Positions 1 to 5,604 of a stretch of 5,626 nt of DNA are shown one piece after another. The number at the start of each line of letters is the position of its first letter. Position 1 is the stretch's first letter. Both the position numbers and the translations under genes were made by a program. The stretch comes from Gammaproteobacteria bacterium. Its GTDB lineage: Bacteria > Pseudomonadota > Gammaproteobacteria > Burkholderiales > Burkholderiaceae_E. A model generated the notes under the pieces. The model saw nothing but the letters and a program-made list of their open reading frames with translations. It did not search any database and was not told the origin of the DNA. The stretch lies in the NCBI GenBank assembly GCA_030425615.1, contig JAUIAI010000217.1, positions 1-5,626 on the forward strand, given 5' to 3'.

Positions 1-86
1 GGGGCGGGGCGTTCAGCCGCGCCAGCACAAGGCGCGCCGCCATCTCGGCACCGCGCGCCAGATCTCCCGGTTGACATCCATGCGAA
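1..86 (-). other. region downstream of gph, possible start of an unidentified gene
   Basis: No gene here can be named. On the minus strand the frame whose codons include ATG at 43-41 is open from position 103 to the window edge. From about position 65 leftwards it has the codon signature of a GC-rich coding sequence: third positions are nearly all G or C and second positions are mixed. It reads as a plausible peptide (…GDLARGAEMAARLVLARL). The only conventional start is ATG 43-41; a GGGAG lies about 20 nt upstream of it, which is too far for a normal ribosome binding site. The ATGs at 90-88 and 81-79 open a different frame that stops near position 13. In many gammaproteobacteria gph is followed by trpE, but nothing here resembles a TrpE N-terminus. 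Confidence 0.25.
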
Positions 87-788
87 TCATTCGAGCAAAG
101 CGTCTATCTCGATCAGAGACGCGACTATACCATCGCAATCGATCCCGTCCACCGGCTCGCCCTCGTTGTAGCCATAGGGCAGGATCAGTACCGGCATGCC
201 TGCGGCGCGCGCGGCGCGCGCATCGTTCGCGGAGTCCCCGACCATGAGGCAGTCGCCGGCCCCGAAGCCCAGACGGCGGGCAGCCTCGAGCAGGGGAAGC
301 GGGTCGGGCTTGCGACGCGGCAGCGAGTCGCCCCCGATCACCGTTCCGAAATAGCCGGACAGACCTGTGGCGGCGAGCAACTGCTCGCTGAAGGCGATGG
401 GCTTGTTCGTCACGCAGCCCAGCGCGAGGCGGCGGCGACGAAAACGCTCGAGGCCTTCGGCCACCCCGGGAAAGAGCGCGGCCGAGCGCCCGTTCTCACG
501 CCGGTAGTGCCGATCGAAGGCCTGCCGGGCCGCCGCGAAGCGCTCGCCCGCGTCTCCGTCCGGATCATCGCTCAGGGCGCGATGCACGAGCTTGTCCGCG
601 CCCTTGCCGACGAAGGTCCCGAGGCGGTCCACCGACAGGGGCGCGAGGCCGAAATCACCGCGCACGGCATTGGCCGCCGCCGCGAGATCCGCCACCGTGT
701 CCAGCAGCGTGCCGTCGAGGTCGAGCAGTATGGCGCGCACCCGGGCGCCGTCGAGACGCGGTCGCGGCCGCCCTGCGGAATCGTTCAT
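87..788 (-). CDS. gph: phosphoglycolate phosphatase, HAD superfamily
   Basis: This cytoplasmic phosphatase hydrolyses 2-phosphoglycolate to glycolate and phosphate, clearing a product of RuBisCO oxygenation or of oxidative DNA-end repair. The 233 residues carry all four HAD motifs. Motif I is DLDGT with nucleophile D23 and acid/base D25. Motif II is T127 in VTNK. Motif III is K160 in RRKPDP. Motif IV is GDSANDA with D185 and D189 binding Mg2+. Residues about 33-105 form the helical cap inserted after motif I. The GYNEG segment near residue 209 is typical of Gph rather than of generic HAD phosphatases. Length is normal for the family. The gene starts 8 nt after the rpe stop codon, with only a weak upstream Shine-Dalgarno match, so translation is probably coupled to rpe. 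The rpe-gph order is a recurring proteobacterial arrangement. Substrate is inferred from family and neighbourhood; other HAD phosphatases share the fold. Confidence 0.93.
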   Translation of the reverse strand: MNDSAGRPRPRLDGARVRAILLDLDGTLLDTVADLAAAANAVRGDFGLAPLSVDRLGTFVGKGADKLVHRALSDDPDGDAGERFAAARQAFDRHYRRENGRSAALFPGVAEGLERFRRRRLALGCVTNKPIAFSEQLLAATGLSGYFGTVIGGDSLPRRKPDPLPLLEAARRLGFGAGDCLMVGDSANDARAARAAGMPVLILPYGYNEGEPVDGIDCDGIVASLIEIDALLE

Positions 789-796
789 GGGGGTGA

Positions 797-1519
797 TCAG
801 GCCTGGTGGGTCACGCCGGCCGAGGCCTTCAGACGGGCGATGACGCCGGCGTAACCCCCGTCCGGGTCCGGCGAACCGAACACGGCCGATCCGGCCACGA
901 AGGTGTCGGCGCCGGCGGCCGCGATGAGCCCGATGTTGGACGGATTGACGCCGCCGTCCACCTGCAGACGGATGGACGACCCGCCCGCCGCTGCCCGGGC
1001 ATCGAGCCGGTCTCGCAGGGCGCGCACCTTGTCCAGCATGGGCTCGATGAAGGACTGGCCACCGAAACCCGGGTTCACGGTCATGAGAAGCACCAGATCG
1101 ACGCGCTCGAGCACGTGATCGAGCCAGTTCAGCGGCGAGGCCGGGTTGAGCACGACACCGGCCCTGCAGCCACGGTCACGGATGAGCTGCAGCGTTCGGT
1201 CCAGATGGCGCGTGGATTCCGGATGCACGCTCAGGATGTCGGCACCGGCGTCGGCGAAGGCCTCGATCAACGGATCCGGGTTCTCGACCATGAGGTGTAC
1301 GTCGAGCGGGATCCTGACCAGGGGTCGCAACGCCTCGCAGAACATGGGCCCCATGGTGAGGTTCGGAACGTAATGGTTGTCCATGACGTCGAAATGCACC
1401 CAGTCGGCACCGCCGGCTTCGAGACGGCGCACCTCCTCGCCCAGACGAGCGAAATCGGCCGACAGGATGCTCGGCGCGATGACCGCAGGCTGACGCCGAC
1501 TCGGATTCCCCGAAGGCAT
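797..1519 (-). CDS. rpe: ribulose-phosphate 3-epimerase
   Basis: The enzyme interconverts D-ribulose 5-phosphate and D-xylulose 5-phosphate in the non-oxidative pentose phosphate pathway, and in the Calvin cycle where present. The 240-residue product is a TIM barrel with the diagnostic sequence order: IAPSILSADF (14-23), VHFDVMDNHYVPN (41-53), DVHLMVENP (73-81), VNPGFGGQSF (148-157), VDGGV (187-191) and AGSAVFG (209-215). Metal and catalytic residues are H42, D44, H75 and D188, with D44 and D188 as the acid/base pair. The frame stays open far upstream to about 2038, but family similarity begins at residue 13 and ATG 1519 is the only credible start. It has GGGAG 7 nt upstream. The N-terminus is slightly longer than usual (about 10 residues before the first strand). 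It is the first gene of the rpe-gph operon and divergent from apaG. Confidence 0.96.
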   Translation of the reverse strand: MPSGNPSRRQPAVIAPSILSADFARLGEEVRRLEAGGADWVHFDVMDNHYVPNLTMGPMFCEALRPLVRIPLDVHLMVENPDPLIEAFADAGADILSVHPESTRHLDRTLQLIRDRGCRAGVVLNPASPLNWLDHVLERVDLVLLMTVNPGFGGQSFIEPMLDKVRALRDRLDARAAAGGSSIRLQVDGGVNPSNIGLIAAAGADTFVAGSAVFGSPDPDGGYAGVIARLKASAGVTHQA

Positions 1520-1526
1520 GCCCGGA

Positions 1527-1531
1527 CTCCC
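1527..1531 (-). promoter_or_regulatory. ribosome binding site of rpe
   Basis: GGGAG on the minus strand, 7 nt before ATG 1519. It matters because the reading frame continues hundreds of bases upstream and this site fixes the start of rpe at 1519. Confidence 0.65.
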
Positions 1532-1539
1532 ATGATTCC

Positions 1540-1545
1540 TATAAT
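1540..1545 (+). promoter_or_regulatory. candidate -10 element for apaG-mltA
   Basis: A perfect TATAAT on the plus strand, 28 nt before the apaG ATG, predicts a start of transcription near 1552 and a leader of about 22 nt. No convincing -35 is present at 16-18 bp spacing (the region reads CATGCC) and there is no TGn extension. The promoter is therefore supported only by its -10 and its position in a divergent intergenic region. Confidence 0.4.
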
Positions 1546-1552
1546 GCGCGCC

Positions 1553-1580
1553 ATTGTATGAGCGGGAACCGACATGACAG
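1553..1580 (-). promoter_or_regulatory. candidate promoter of the rpe-gph operon
   Basis: On the minus strand a TACAAT at 1558-1553 (one mismatch from the sigma-70 consensus -10) lies 16 bp downstream of CTGTCA at 1580-1575 (four of six matches to TTGACA). Transcription would start near 1546, giving a leader of about 27 nt before the rpe ATG and including its GGGAG. The -35 overlaps the first codons of apaG, and the element partly faces the apaG -10 at 1540-1545, so the two promoters would compete for space. Confidence 0.45.
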
Positions 1581-1966
1581 AAACCAGCCGCGACGCCGAC
1601 TACCGCATCGCGATCACAGTGGAGCCCCGCTACCTGGCGGAACAGTCCGACCCGGACGCGCCCCTCTACGCGTTCGCCTACTCGGTGCGGATCGCCAACG
1701 AGGGGCGTGTGGCCGCGCAGCTCATCAGCCGGCACTGGCTGATCGAGGACGACAACGGGAAGATCATCGAGGTCAAGGGCCTGGGCGTGGTCGGCTACCA
1801 GCCCCTGCTGCAGCCGGGTGAGCATTTCGACTACACGAGCGGCAGCCAGATCGCGACGCCCGTCGGCATGATGCGGGGCACCTACTTCTTCGTGGCCGAG
1901 GACGGGCACCGGTTCGAGGCCGAGATCCCGGCGTTCACGCTGGCGGCCCCCAGGACGCTTCACTGA
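1574..1966 (+). CDS. apaG: ApaG (CorD) family protein, DUF525
   Basis: ApaG is a small cytoplasmic beta-sandwich protein (fibronectin III-like fold). It is genetically linked to Co2+/Mg2+ resistance and, in many genomes, to the Ap4A hydrolase gene apaH; its biochemical role is unsettled. The 130-residue product is the usual length. It shows the family's conserved blocks in order: IANEG (40-44), SRHWLIEDDNG (52-62), GLGVVGYQPLLQPGEHFDYTSG (about 69-90, containing the glycine-rich GxGxxG), TPVGMMRGTY (95-104) and a C-terminal segment ending FTLAAPRTLH. The start at 1574 is the only in-frame ATG that fits; the upstream GGGAA is a modest ribosome site. Here apaG is not beside ksgA or apaH within the window. 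It stands divergent from rpe and 35 nt ahead of mltA, with which it is probably cotranscribed. Confidence 0.96.
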   Translation: MTETSRDADYRIAITVEPRYLAEQSDPDAPLYAFAYSVRIANEGRVAAQLISRHWLIEDDNGKIIEVKGLGVVGYQPLLQPGEHFDYTSGSQIATPVGMMRGTYFFVAEDGHRFEAEIPAFTLAAPRTLH

Positions 1967-2001
1967 CGGCCGGGCGGACGAACCGACGGCGGACAGCCGC
2001 G

Positions 2002-3243
2002 GTGCCGGGAACGTGCCGACGCGGGCGGCGGGTGCCACGCCGGGCGGGGCTGCTCGCGCCGGCGATCTGCAGCGCGCTGCTGCTGGCGGGCTGTGCCGGG
2101 CTGCGGTTCGGCGAGACCACCTGGGTCACGCCGGGCCCCCGGGCACTGTCGGCCCTGCCCGGATGGAAGATCAGCGATCCCGGCCCGATGCTCGCCGCGC
2201 TGCAACGCCAGTGCGCGACGCCGACCCGGGCCGGGGGACTTCCCGGAACGATCTGCGAGACCCTGCCCGCGGTGGCCGCGGGCGCCGCTCAACGCTGCGC
2301 CGTGACCGCGCCCGTGCGCGAGGCCACGTCCGGGCCAGGCGCGCCGCCGTCTCAGGAGCCGGCGCGGGCATTCTGCGCAGACGGCCGTGCGCACCTGCGC
2401 GCCTGGCTCGCCAGCCGGCTGTCGGCCTGGCCGGTGGTGACGGATCTGGGCGACGGCGTCGGGCTGCTGACCGGTTACCACGAACCCCTCGTCACGGGCA
2501 GTCGCCTGCGACAGAACGAGGGCCAGGCCGCGCTCTACGCATCGCCGGAAGGGCCCGTGCAGGGATCGCCGCCGACCCGCGAACGCATCGAATCGGACCC
2601 GCAGGCGGCCGGCCTCGCGGGCCGCGAACTCGTCTGGCTGGACGACCCGGTCGAAGCCTTCTTCCTGCACATCCAGGGATCCGGCCGGGTGCGACTTCGC
2701 GACGGCACCGTCATGCGGGTGGGTTACGCGGGCAACAACGGCCACCCCTACCACGCCATCGGCCGCACGCTCGTCTCGGAAGGGCACATGACGAGAGAGC
2801 AGGTCTCGGCACAGTCGATCAAGGACTGGCTGCGCACCCATCCGGCTCAGGCCGATGCGGTGATGTTCACGAACCCGCGCTACATCTACTTTCGCGCCCT
2901 GCCCGCTCGCGACGGCGGCCCGCCCGGCGCACTGGGTGTCCCCCTGACCGCGCGCGGCTCGGTGGCCGTGGATCTGGGCCGGATCCCGGGCGGCGCGCTG
3001 TTGTTCGGCGCCGCCGTCCCACCGTCGCTCACGCCCGCACCGGCGCCCGGCCTGGTGCTGGCCCAGGACACCGGCAGTGCAATCCGCGGGCCGGTCAGGG
3101 CGGACTGGTTCATGGGCTCCGACGAGGAGGCCGAACGACTGGCGTCCGGTCTGCGCGAGCCGCTGCGGCTCTGGCTTCTCTGGCCCCGCGGACATCGCCC
3201 GCCCGGCCGTCTTCCGCTGGCCTGGGCACTGCCGCCCGCCTGA
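2002..3243 (+). CDS. mltA: membrane-bound lytic murein transglycosylase A, lipoprotein
   Basis: MltA cleaves the MurNAc-GlcNAc bond of peptidoglycan with formation of 1,6-anhydroMurNAc, working from the inner face of the outer membrane. The 413-residue product begins with an arginine-rich signal peptide and a lipobox LLAGC, with lipidated C31 followed by Ala, so outer-membrane sorting is expected. The MltA domain shows LTGYHEP (YYEP or YYTP is commoner), WLDDPVEAFFLHIQGSG, GYAGNNGHPY and FTNPRYIYFR. The C-terminal 3D domain has AQDTGSAIRGPVRADWF. D356 and D368 are its conserved aspartates, and D368 matches the spacing of the E. coli catalytic D308 (alignment from memory). There is no ATG start; GTG 2002 gives a complete signal peptide, and GTG 2032 is a shorter alternative. 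Neither has a good Shine-Dalgarno, suggesting dependence on apaG translation. The stop codon lies inside the tandem array that follows. Confidence 0.94.
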   Translation: MPGTCRRGRRVPRRAGLLAPAICSALLLAGCAGLRFGETTWVTPGPRALSALPGWKISDPGPMLAALQRQCATPTRAGGLPGTICETLPAVAAGAAQRCAVTAPVREATSGPGAPPSQEPARAFCADGRAHLRAWLASRLSAWPVVTDLGDGVGLLTGYHEPLVTGSRLRQNEGQAALYASPEGPVQGSPPTRERIESDPQAAGLAGRELVWLDDPVEAFFLHIQGSGRVRLRDGTVMRVGYAGNNGHPYHAIGRTLVSEGHMTREQVSAQSIKDWLRTHPAQADAVMFTNPRYIYFRALPARDGGPPGALGVPLTARGSVAVDLGRIPGGALLFGAAVPPSLTPAPAPGLVLAQDTGSAIRGPVRADWFMGSDEEAERLASGLREPLRLWLLWPRGHRPPGRLPLAWALPPA

Positions 3244-3298
3244 CCCGGACCCTGGCCCTGACCCGGACCCTGGCCCTGCCCCGGACCCTGACCCGGCC
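3240..3298. repeat. hexamer-based tandem repeat, G-quadruplex-prone on the minus strand
   Basis: Two perfect copies of an 18-bp unit (CTGACCCGGACCCTGGCC at 3240-3257 and 3258-3275) are followed by degenerate copies to 3298. The underlying period is 6 bp: nine consecutive hexamers fit C[TG]G[ACG]CC, in the order CTGACC, CGGACC, CTGGCC, repeated, then CTGCCC, CGGACC, CTGACC. The minus strand therefore has nine runs of three or more G separated by 2-3 nt, for example GGGTCA and GGGTCC. The array starts at the mltA stop codon and fills most of the 78-nt gap between the convergent mltA and dsbC genes. The C-rich RNA from mltA and the G-rich RNA from dsbC would behave very differently. Confidence 0.9.
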
Positions 3299-3308
3299 GT
3301 TCTACGAG

Positions 3309-3338
3309 CGGCGGAGCGGGTTCAGCCGCCGGCTTTCT
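3309..3338 (+). terminator. weak candidate terminator for apaG-mltA
   Basis: CGGCGG at 3309-3314 can pair with CCGCCG at 3326-3331 across an 11-nt loop, followed by GCTTTCT. The stem is short and the T-tract is interrupted, and the hairpin overlaps the 3' end of dsbC on the other strand. The C-rich array just upstream could equally support Rho-dependent termination. On the minus strand the hairpin has no T-tract. Confidence 0.25.
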
Positions 3339-4113
3339 GGTTCCGATCCAGCACTTCGACGAGGCGTGTCGGCGGCGCATACCCCTGCAGACGGCGCCCC
3401 GACGGGAAGAACATCGTGGGCGTGGCCGAAATGCCGAGACGCTCGCCGAGCGCCTTGAACTCCGCGATCGGCGACTCGCAGTTGCCGTCGTTCTCAGGCA
3501 CGGTACCGGTCAGCATGAGATCGTTCCAGGCCTCGGACGGGTCGGAGTCGCACAGTGCCTTGCGCGACTTGACATCCGAACTCGCGGCCAGGATGGGGAA
3601 GGGGAACGTGTAGACGGTGAGATTGTCGATGCGCATCAGATCGGCGCGAAGGCGGCGGCAATAGGTGCAGTTCGGGTCCTCGAACAGCGCCAGGACGCGC
3701 TTGCCGTCGCCGTTGACCATTTTCACGGCCTTGTCCACCGGCAGGTCCGAGAAATCGATGGCCAACACCTCTTCCATGCGTTCGCGCGTGAAATTGCGGT
3801 TGCTGTTCATGTCGACCATCTCGCCGTCGATGAGGATGTAGCGCCCCGCCCTGTCGACGTAGTAGAGATCGTTCATGATGCGGATCTCGAGCAGATCCGC
3901 CATGGGCGTCCCCCGGACGCTGACGACCTCGAAGCGCCCACCGGTCCAGTCGCGGACCCGCGCCTTGATGCGGGCCTCGAGTTCGCCGGGGACGGGGGTG
4001 GTGGCCGGCTGGCCGTCCTGGACGACGGGGGTCTGGGCAGTGGCGGTGAGCGGGGCGCAGGCCAGCGTGAGCATCGCAGCGAGGCCTGCAAGCCAGTGAT
4101 GGGCTCGGTTCAT
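3322..4113 (-). CDS. dsbC: thiol:disulfide interchange protein DsbC
   Basis: DsbC is a periplasmic dimeric disulfide isomerase that reshuffles wrong disulfides and is kept reduced by DsbD (not in this window). The 263-residue precursor starts with a signal peptide, basic NRAHH then a hydrophobic stretch (residues 8-23), with likely cleavage after ATA at 24-26. C19 is not in a proper lipobox. Residues about 44-115 form the dimerisation domain (LYYVDRAGRYILIDGEMVD and NFTRERM are typical). The thioredoxin-fold domain follows, with the active-site motif C149-TY-C152, where E. coli has CGYC. C188 and C212 correspond to the structural disulfide, and T231-P232 is the cis-proline loop. ATG 4113 is preferred over the in-frame ATGs near 4170 because it has GGAAG 7 nt upstream and places the signal peptide at the N-terminus. 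It lies 62 nt downstream of the ubiquinone hydroxylase gene, possibly in the same transcript. Confidence 0.94.
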   Translation of the reverse strand: MNRAHHWLAGLAAMLTLACAPLTATAQTPVVQDGQPATTPVPGELEARIKARVRDWTGGRFEVVSVRGTPMADLLEIRIMNDLYYVDRAGRYILIDGEMVDMNSNRNFTRERMEEVLAIDFSDLPVDKAVKMVNGDGKRVLALFEDPNCTYCRRLRADLMRIDNLTVYTFPFPILAASSDVKSRKALCDSDPSEAWNDLMLTGTVPENDGNCESPIAEFKALGERLGISATPTMFFPSGRRLQGYAPPTRLVEVLDRNQKAGG

Positions 4114-4120
4114 GGGGATT

Positions 4121-4125
4121 CTTCC
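4121..4125 (-). promoter_or_regulatory. ribosome binding site of dsbC
   Basis: GGAAG on the minus strand, 7 nt before ATG 4113. It decides between this start and the in-frame ATGs further upstream, which would put about 19 arginine- and proline-rich residues in front of the signal peptide. Confidence 0.65.
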
Positions 4126-4175
4126 GGTGGATCGGGGCGGAGGCGGCCCCCGGGGACGCCGCATGACCACCGCCC

Positions 4176-5498
4176 TCAGGGTTGGCGTGTCGTGTAGCGT
4201 AGCACTTGTCGACGCAGGAGCCCCTGCCTTGCAAAGGCCCGCCAGCCGGCGTCACGCAGCAGGCGCAGGGGAAGTCCGGGAACGCCGGCGGCGCGTGGCC
4301 CGAACAAGGCCTTGAGACCGTCGGTGACGGTGAGCATCGCCGCAACGGGCTCGGCCCGGCGCCGCCGATAGCGGCGAAGCAGCAGGGGCTGCCCGGGATC
4401 GAAGCCGCTCCCGGCAAACGACGCGCGGGCCTCCCCGAGCACCGCCGCCAGATCGCCGACGTCTCCCAGTCCCACGTTCAGGCCCTGCCCCGCCAGCGGA
4501 TGCATCTGATGCGCGGCATCGCCCACCAGCACCAGGCGCTCGGCCACGGGATCCGGCACCCACCGGCGCGCGAGCGGAAATGCGGCAGGCTCTCCGATCA
4601 CACGCATCTCGCCGAGGAGATCGCCGACGACGGCCTGGACCGAGCGCGAGAGCGCCTCCGCCCCGTCCGCCAGGAGCGCACCGGCGCGATCCGGCCCGGT
4701 CGACCAGACCAGACTGACGGCGCGGCCGTGGGTTCCTTCGGAAACGAAGGACCCCGCCCCGCCGGCGACGGCCGCGAAGGCCCCGGCCGTGTGCGCTGCA
4801 TCGAGCGCCGAATCGGCCAGCGGCAGCAGCGCGAGCACCCCGTGCTCGCCGAACCACTGCCAGGCGGTGTCGCGATGGCCGCGCGCGGTGCGAAGGTGCG
4901 CCACGATGGCATGGTGGTCGTAAGTCCCGCCCACGCGCGGCATACCGGCGTGGGCCCGCACCGCGGAAGACGCCCCGTCGGCGCCGACCAGCAGGGACGC
5001 GCGTACGCGGGAACCGTCGTCCAGCCGCGCGATCACGGCCCGACCGTCGTCCGTCCAGTCGATGCCATCGAGCCCGGCGGTGACCTCGCGGACCTTCTTC
5101 GGCAGCGACACCGACAACGCGTGCTGAAGATTGTCCTGCTCGATGATCCAGGCCAGCGCGTCAGCGTGCGCTTCCCATGCGGAAAGATGCAGCTCGTCGG
5201 CATCGCCGACGCCGAGGCCGGCACGGGGATAGACGCGCATGTCGTAGACCGGGGCCAGCCGGCCCGCCGCAAGCGCGTCCCAGGCGCCCACATCCGCCAG
5301 CAGGCCGGCGCTCTCCGGTGAGATCGCATAGACGCGCCGATCGAACGGGCCGTCCGGCACCTTGTACGCGTCGCGCACGGGCGCAGGGCCACGATGAACC
5401 AGCACGACCTTGAACCCCGCCCCGGACAGGGCGCAGGCCGCCGCCAGACCGGCCACGCCGGCCCCGACCACGGCGATGTCGGTTCGGATCTGAGTCAC
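4176..5498 (-). CDS. UbiH/UbiF/UbiI (VisC/COQ6) family FAD-dependent ubiquinone hydroxylase
   Basis: These flavoprotein monooxygenases use FAD, NAD(P)H and O2 to hydroxylate the benzoquinone ring precursor during aerobic ubiquinone synthesis, in a complex near the inner membrane. The 440-residue protein has the N-terminal Rossmann motif VVGAGVAGL (G12, G14, G17), the DRRVYAIS block (53-60), the DG motif LLVGADGASSAVR (169-181) and the FAD-phosphate motif VGDAAHQMHP with G326-D327. GQGLNVGLGDV (337-347) and the late EPVAAMLTVTDGLKALFG segment follow, both typical of this family. It is somewhat longer than the usual 390-420. Which ring position it hydroxylates cannot be decided, so no symbol is given. 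The start is GTG 5498; no in-frame ATG lies nearby. Oddly, the acidic residue that normally ends the second beta strand and holds the FAD ribose is H35 (VVLVHRG). dsbC follows 62 nt downstream. Confidence 0.92.
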   Translation of the reverse strand: MTQIRTDIAVVGAGVAGLAAACALSGAGFKVVLVHRGPAPVRDAYKVPDGPFDRRVYAISPESAGLLADVGAWDALAAGRLAPVYDMRVYPRAGLGVGDADELHLSAWEAHADALAWIIEQDNLQHALSVSLPKKVREVTAGLDGIDWTDDGRAVIARLDDGSRVRASLLVGADGASSAVRAHAGMPRVGGTYDHHAIVAHLRTARGHRDTAWQWFGEHGVLALLPLADSALDAAHTAGAFAAVAGGAGSFVSEGTHGRAVSLVWSTGPDRAGALLADGAEALSRSVQAVVGDLLGEMRVIGEPAAFPLARRWVPDPVAERLVLVGDAAHQMHPLAGQGLNVGLGDVGDLAAVLGEARASFAGSGFDPGQPLLLRRYRRRRAEPVAAMLTVTDGLKALFGPRAAGVPGLPLRLLRDAGWRAFARQGLLRRQVLRYTTRQP

Positions 5499-5504
5499 GG
5501 CTTC

Positions 5505-5510
5505 ATTATA
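5505..5510 (-). promoter_or_regulatory. candidate -10 element of the ubiquinone hydroxylase gene
   Basis: A perfect TATAAT on the minus strand, within the same CCTATAATG string as the -10 in front of apaG. It ends 6 nt before the GTG start, so transcription would begin at or beside the start codon. No good -35 is visible at 16-18 bp. A purine-rich GAAG lies between the -10 and the start but is a poor ribosome site. Confidence 0.35.
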
Positions 5511-5524
5511 GGTTGGGCACTCGT

Positions 5525-5532
5525 GCTATGAT
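5525..5532 (+). promoter_or_regulatory. extended -10 promoter of the tRNA gene
   Basis: TGCTATGAT at 5524-5532 has the TGn extension one base before a -10 with a single mismatch to TATAAT. It is followed by GC-rich sequence (GCTCAGTCCCG), as seen at stringently controlled stable-RNA promoters. The predicted start near 5539 leaves a leader of about 65 nt before the tRNA. The -35 region (5502-5510) is AT-rich but has no good TTGACA match; it overlaps the divergent -10 at 5505-5510. Confidence 0.5.
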
Positions 5533-5541
5533 GCTCAGTCC

Positions 5542-5598
5542 CGACGCCGGTGATGTCTTTCGCCGGCGTTGTCGTGCCGGAGCGCAGATCTGTGCTCC
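5542..5598 (+). other. two hairpins in the tRNA leader
   Basis: Hairpin 1 pairs 5542-5550 with 5563-5571: nine base pairs including one G-U, around ACGCCGG/CCGGCGT, with a 12-nt loop. Hairpin 2 pairs 5579-5586 with 5591-5598: eight base pairs including one G-U, GGAGC/GCTCC at its base, with loop GATC. Hairpin 2 ends 6 nt before the tRNA. Neither is followed by a T-tract, so they do not look like terminators. They may assist 5' processing or stabilise the precursor; that is inference. Confidence 0.5.
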
Positions 5599-5604
5599 AG
5601 CCGG

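Noticed and set aside
202..219. Perfect 9-bp tandem duplication GCGGCGCGC inside gph
   Set aside because: It encodes the Ala/Arg helix after HAD motif IV (DARAARAAG), which is commonly repetitive in this family; codon bias explains it.
797..2038. Very long minus-strand frame that would extend rpe to 413 residues
   Set aside because: The part above 1519 is antisense to apaG, has no similarity to Rpe, and the GGGAG-ATG at 1519 gives a normal-length epimerase.
1960..3195. Minus-strand 411-codon open frame antisense to mltA
   Set aside because: It is a shadow of a GC-rich gene: low-complexity Arg/Gly/Ala-rich composition, no motifs, and the opposite strand encodes a full MltA.
2013..3458. Plus-strand 481-codon open frame overlapping mltA in another frame
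   Set aside because: Arg/Pro/Gly-rich with no recognisable domain; it exists because stop codons are rare at this GC content.
3382..4113. DsbC as a lipoprotein through C19 (TLAC)
   Set aside because: Position -3 is Thr rather than Leu/Val/Ile, and an ATA cleavage site follows at 24-26, so a standard signal peptide fits better.
4143..4162. GCGGC/GCCGC inverted repeat with a CCCCGGGG loop between the ubiquinone hydroxylase gene and dsbC
   Set aside because: Only five base pairs with no T-tract; such repeats are expected by chance at this base composition.
4206..5321. Plus-strand 371-codon open frame antisense to the ubiquinone hydroxylase gene
   Set aside because: The minus strand encodes all FAD-binding motifs of the family; the plus-strand translation is low-complexity shadow sequence.
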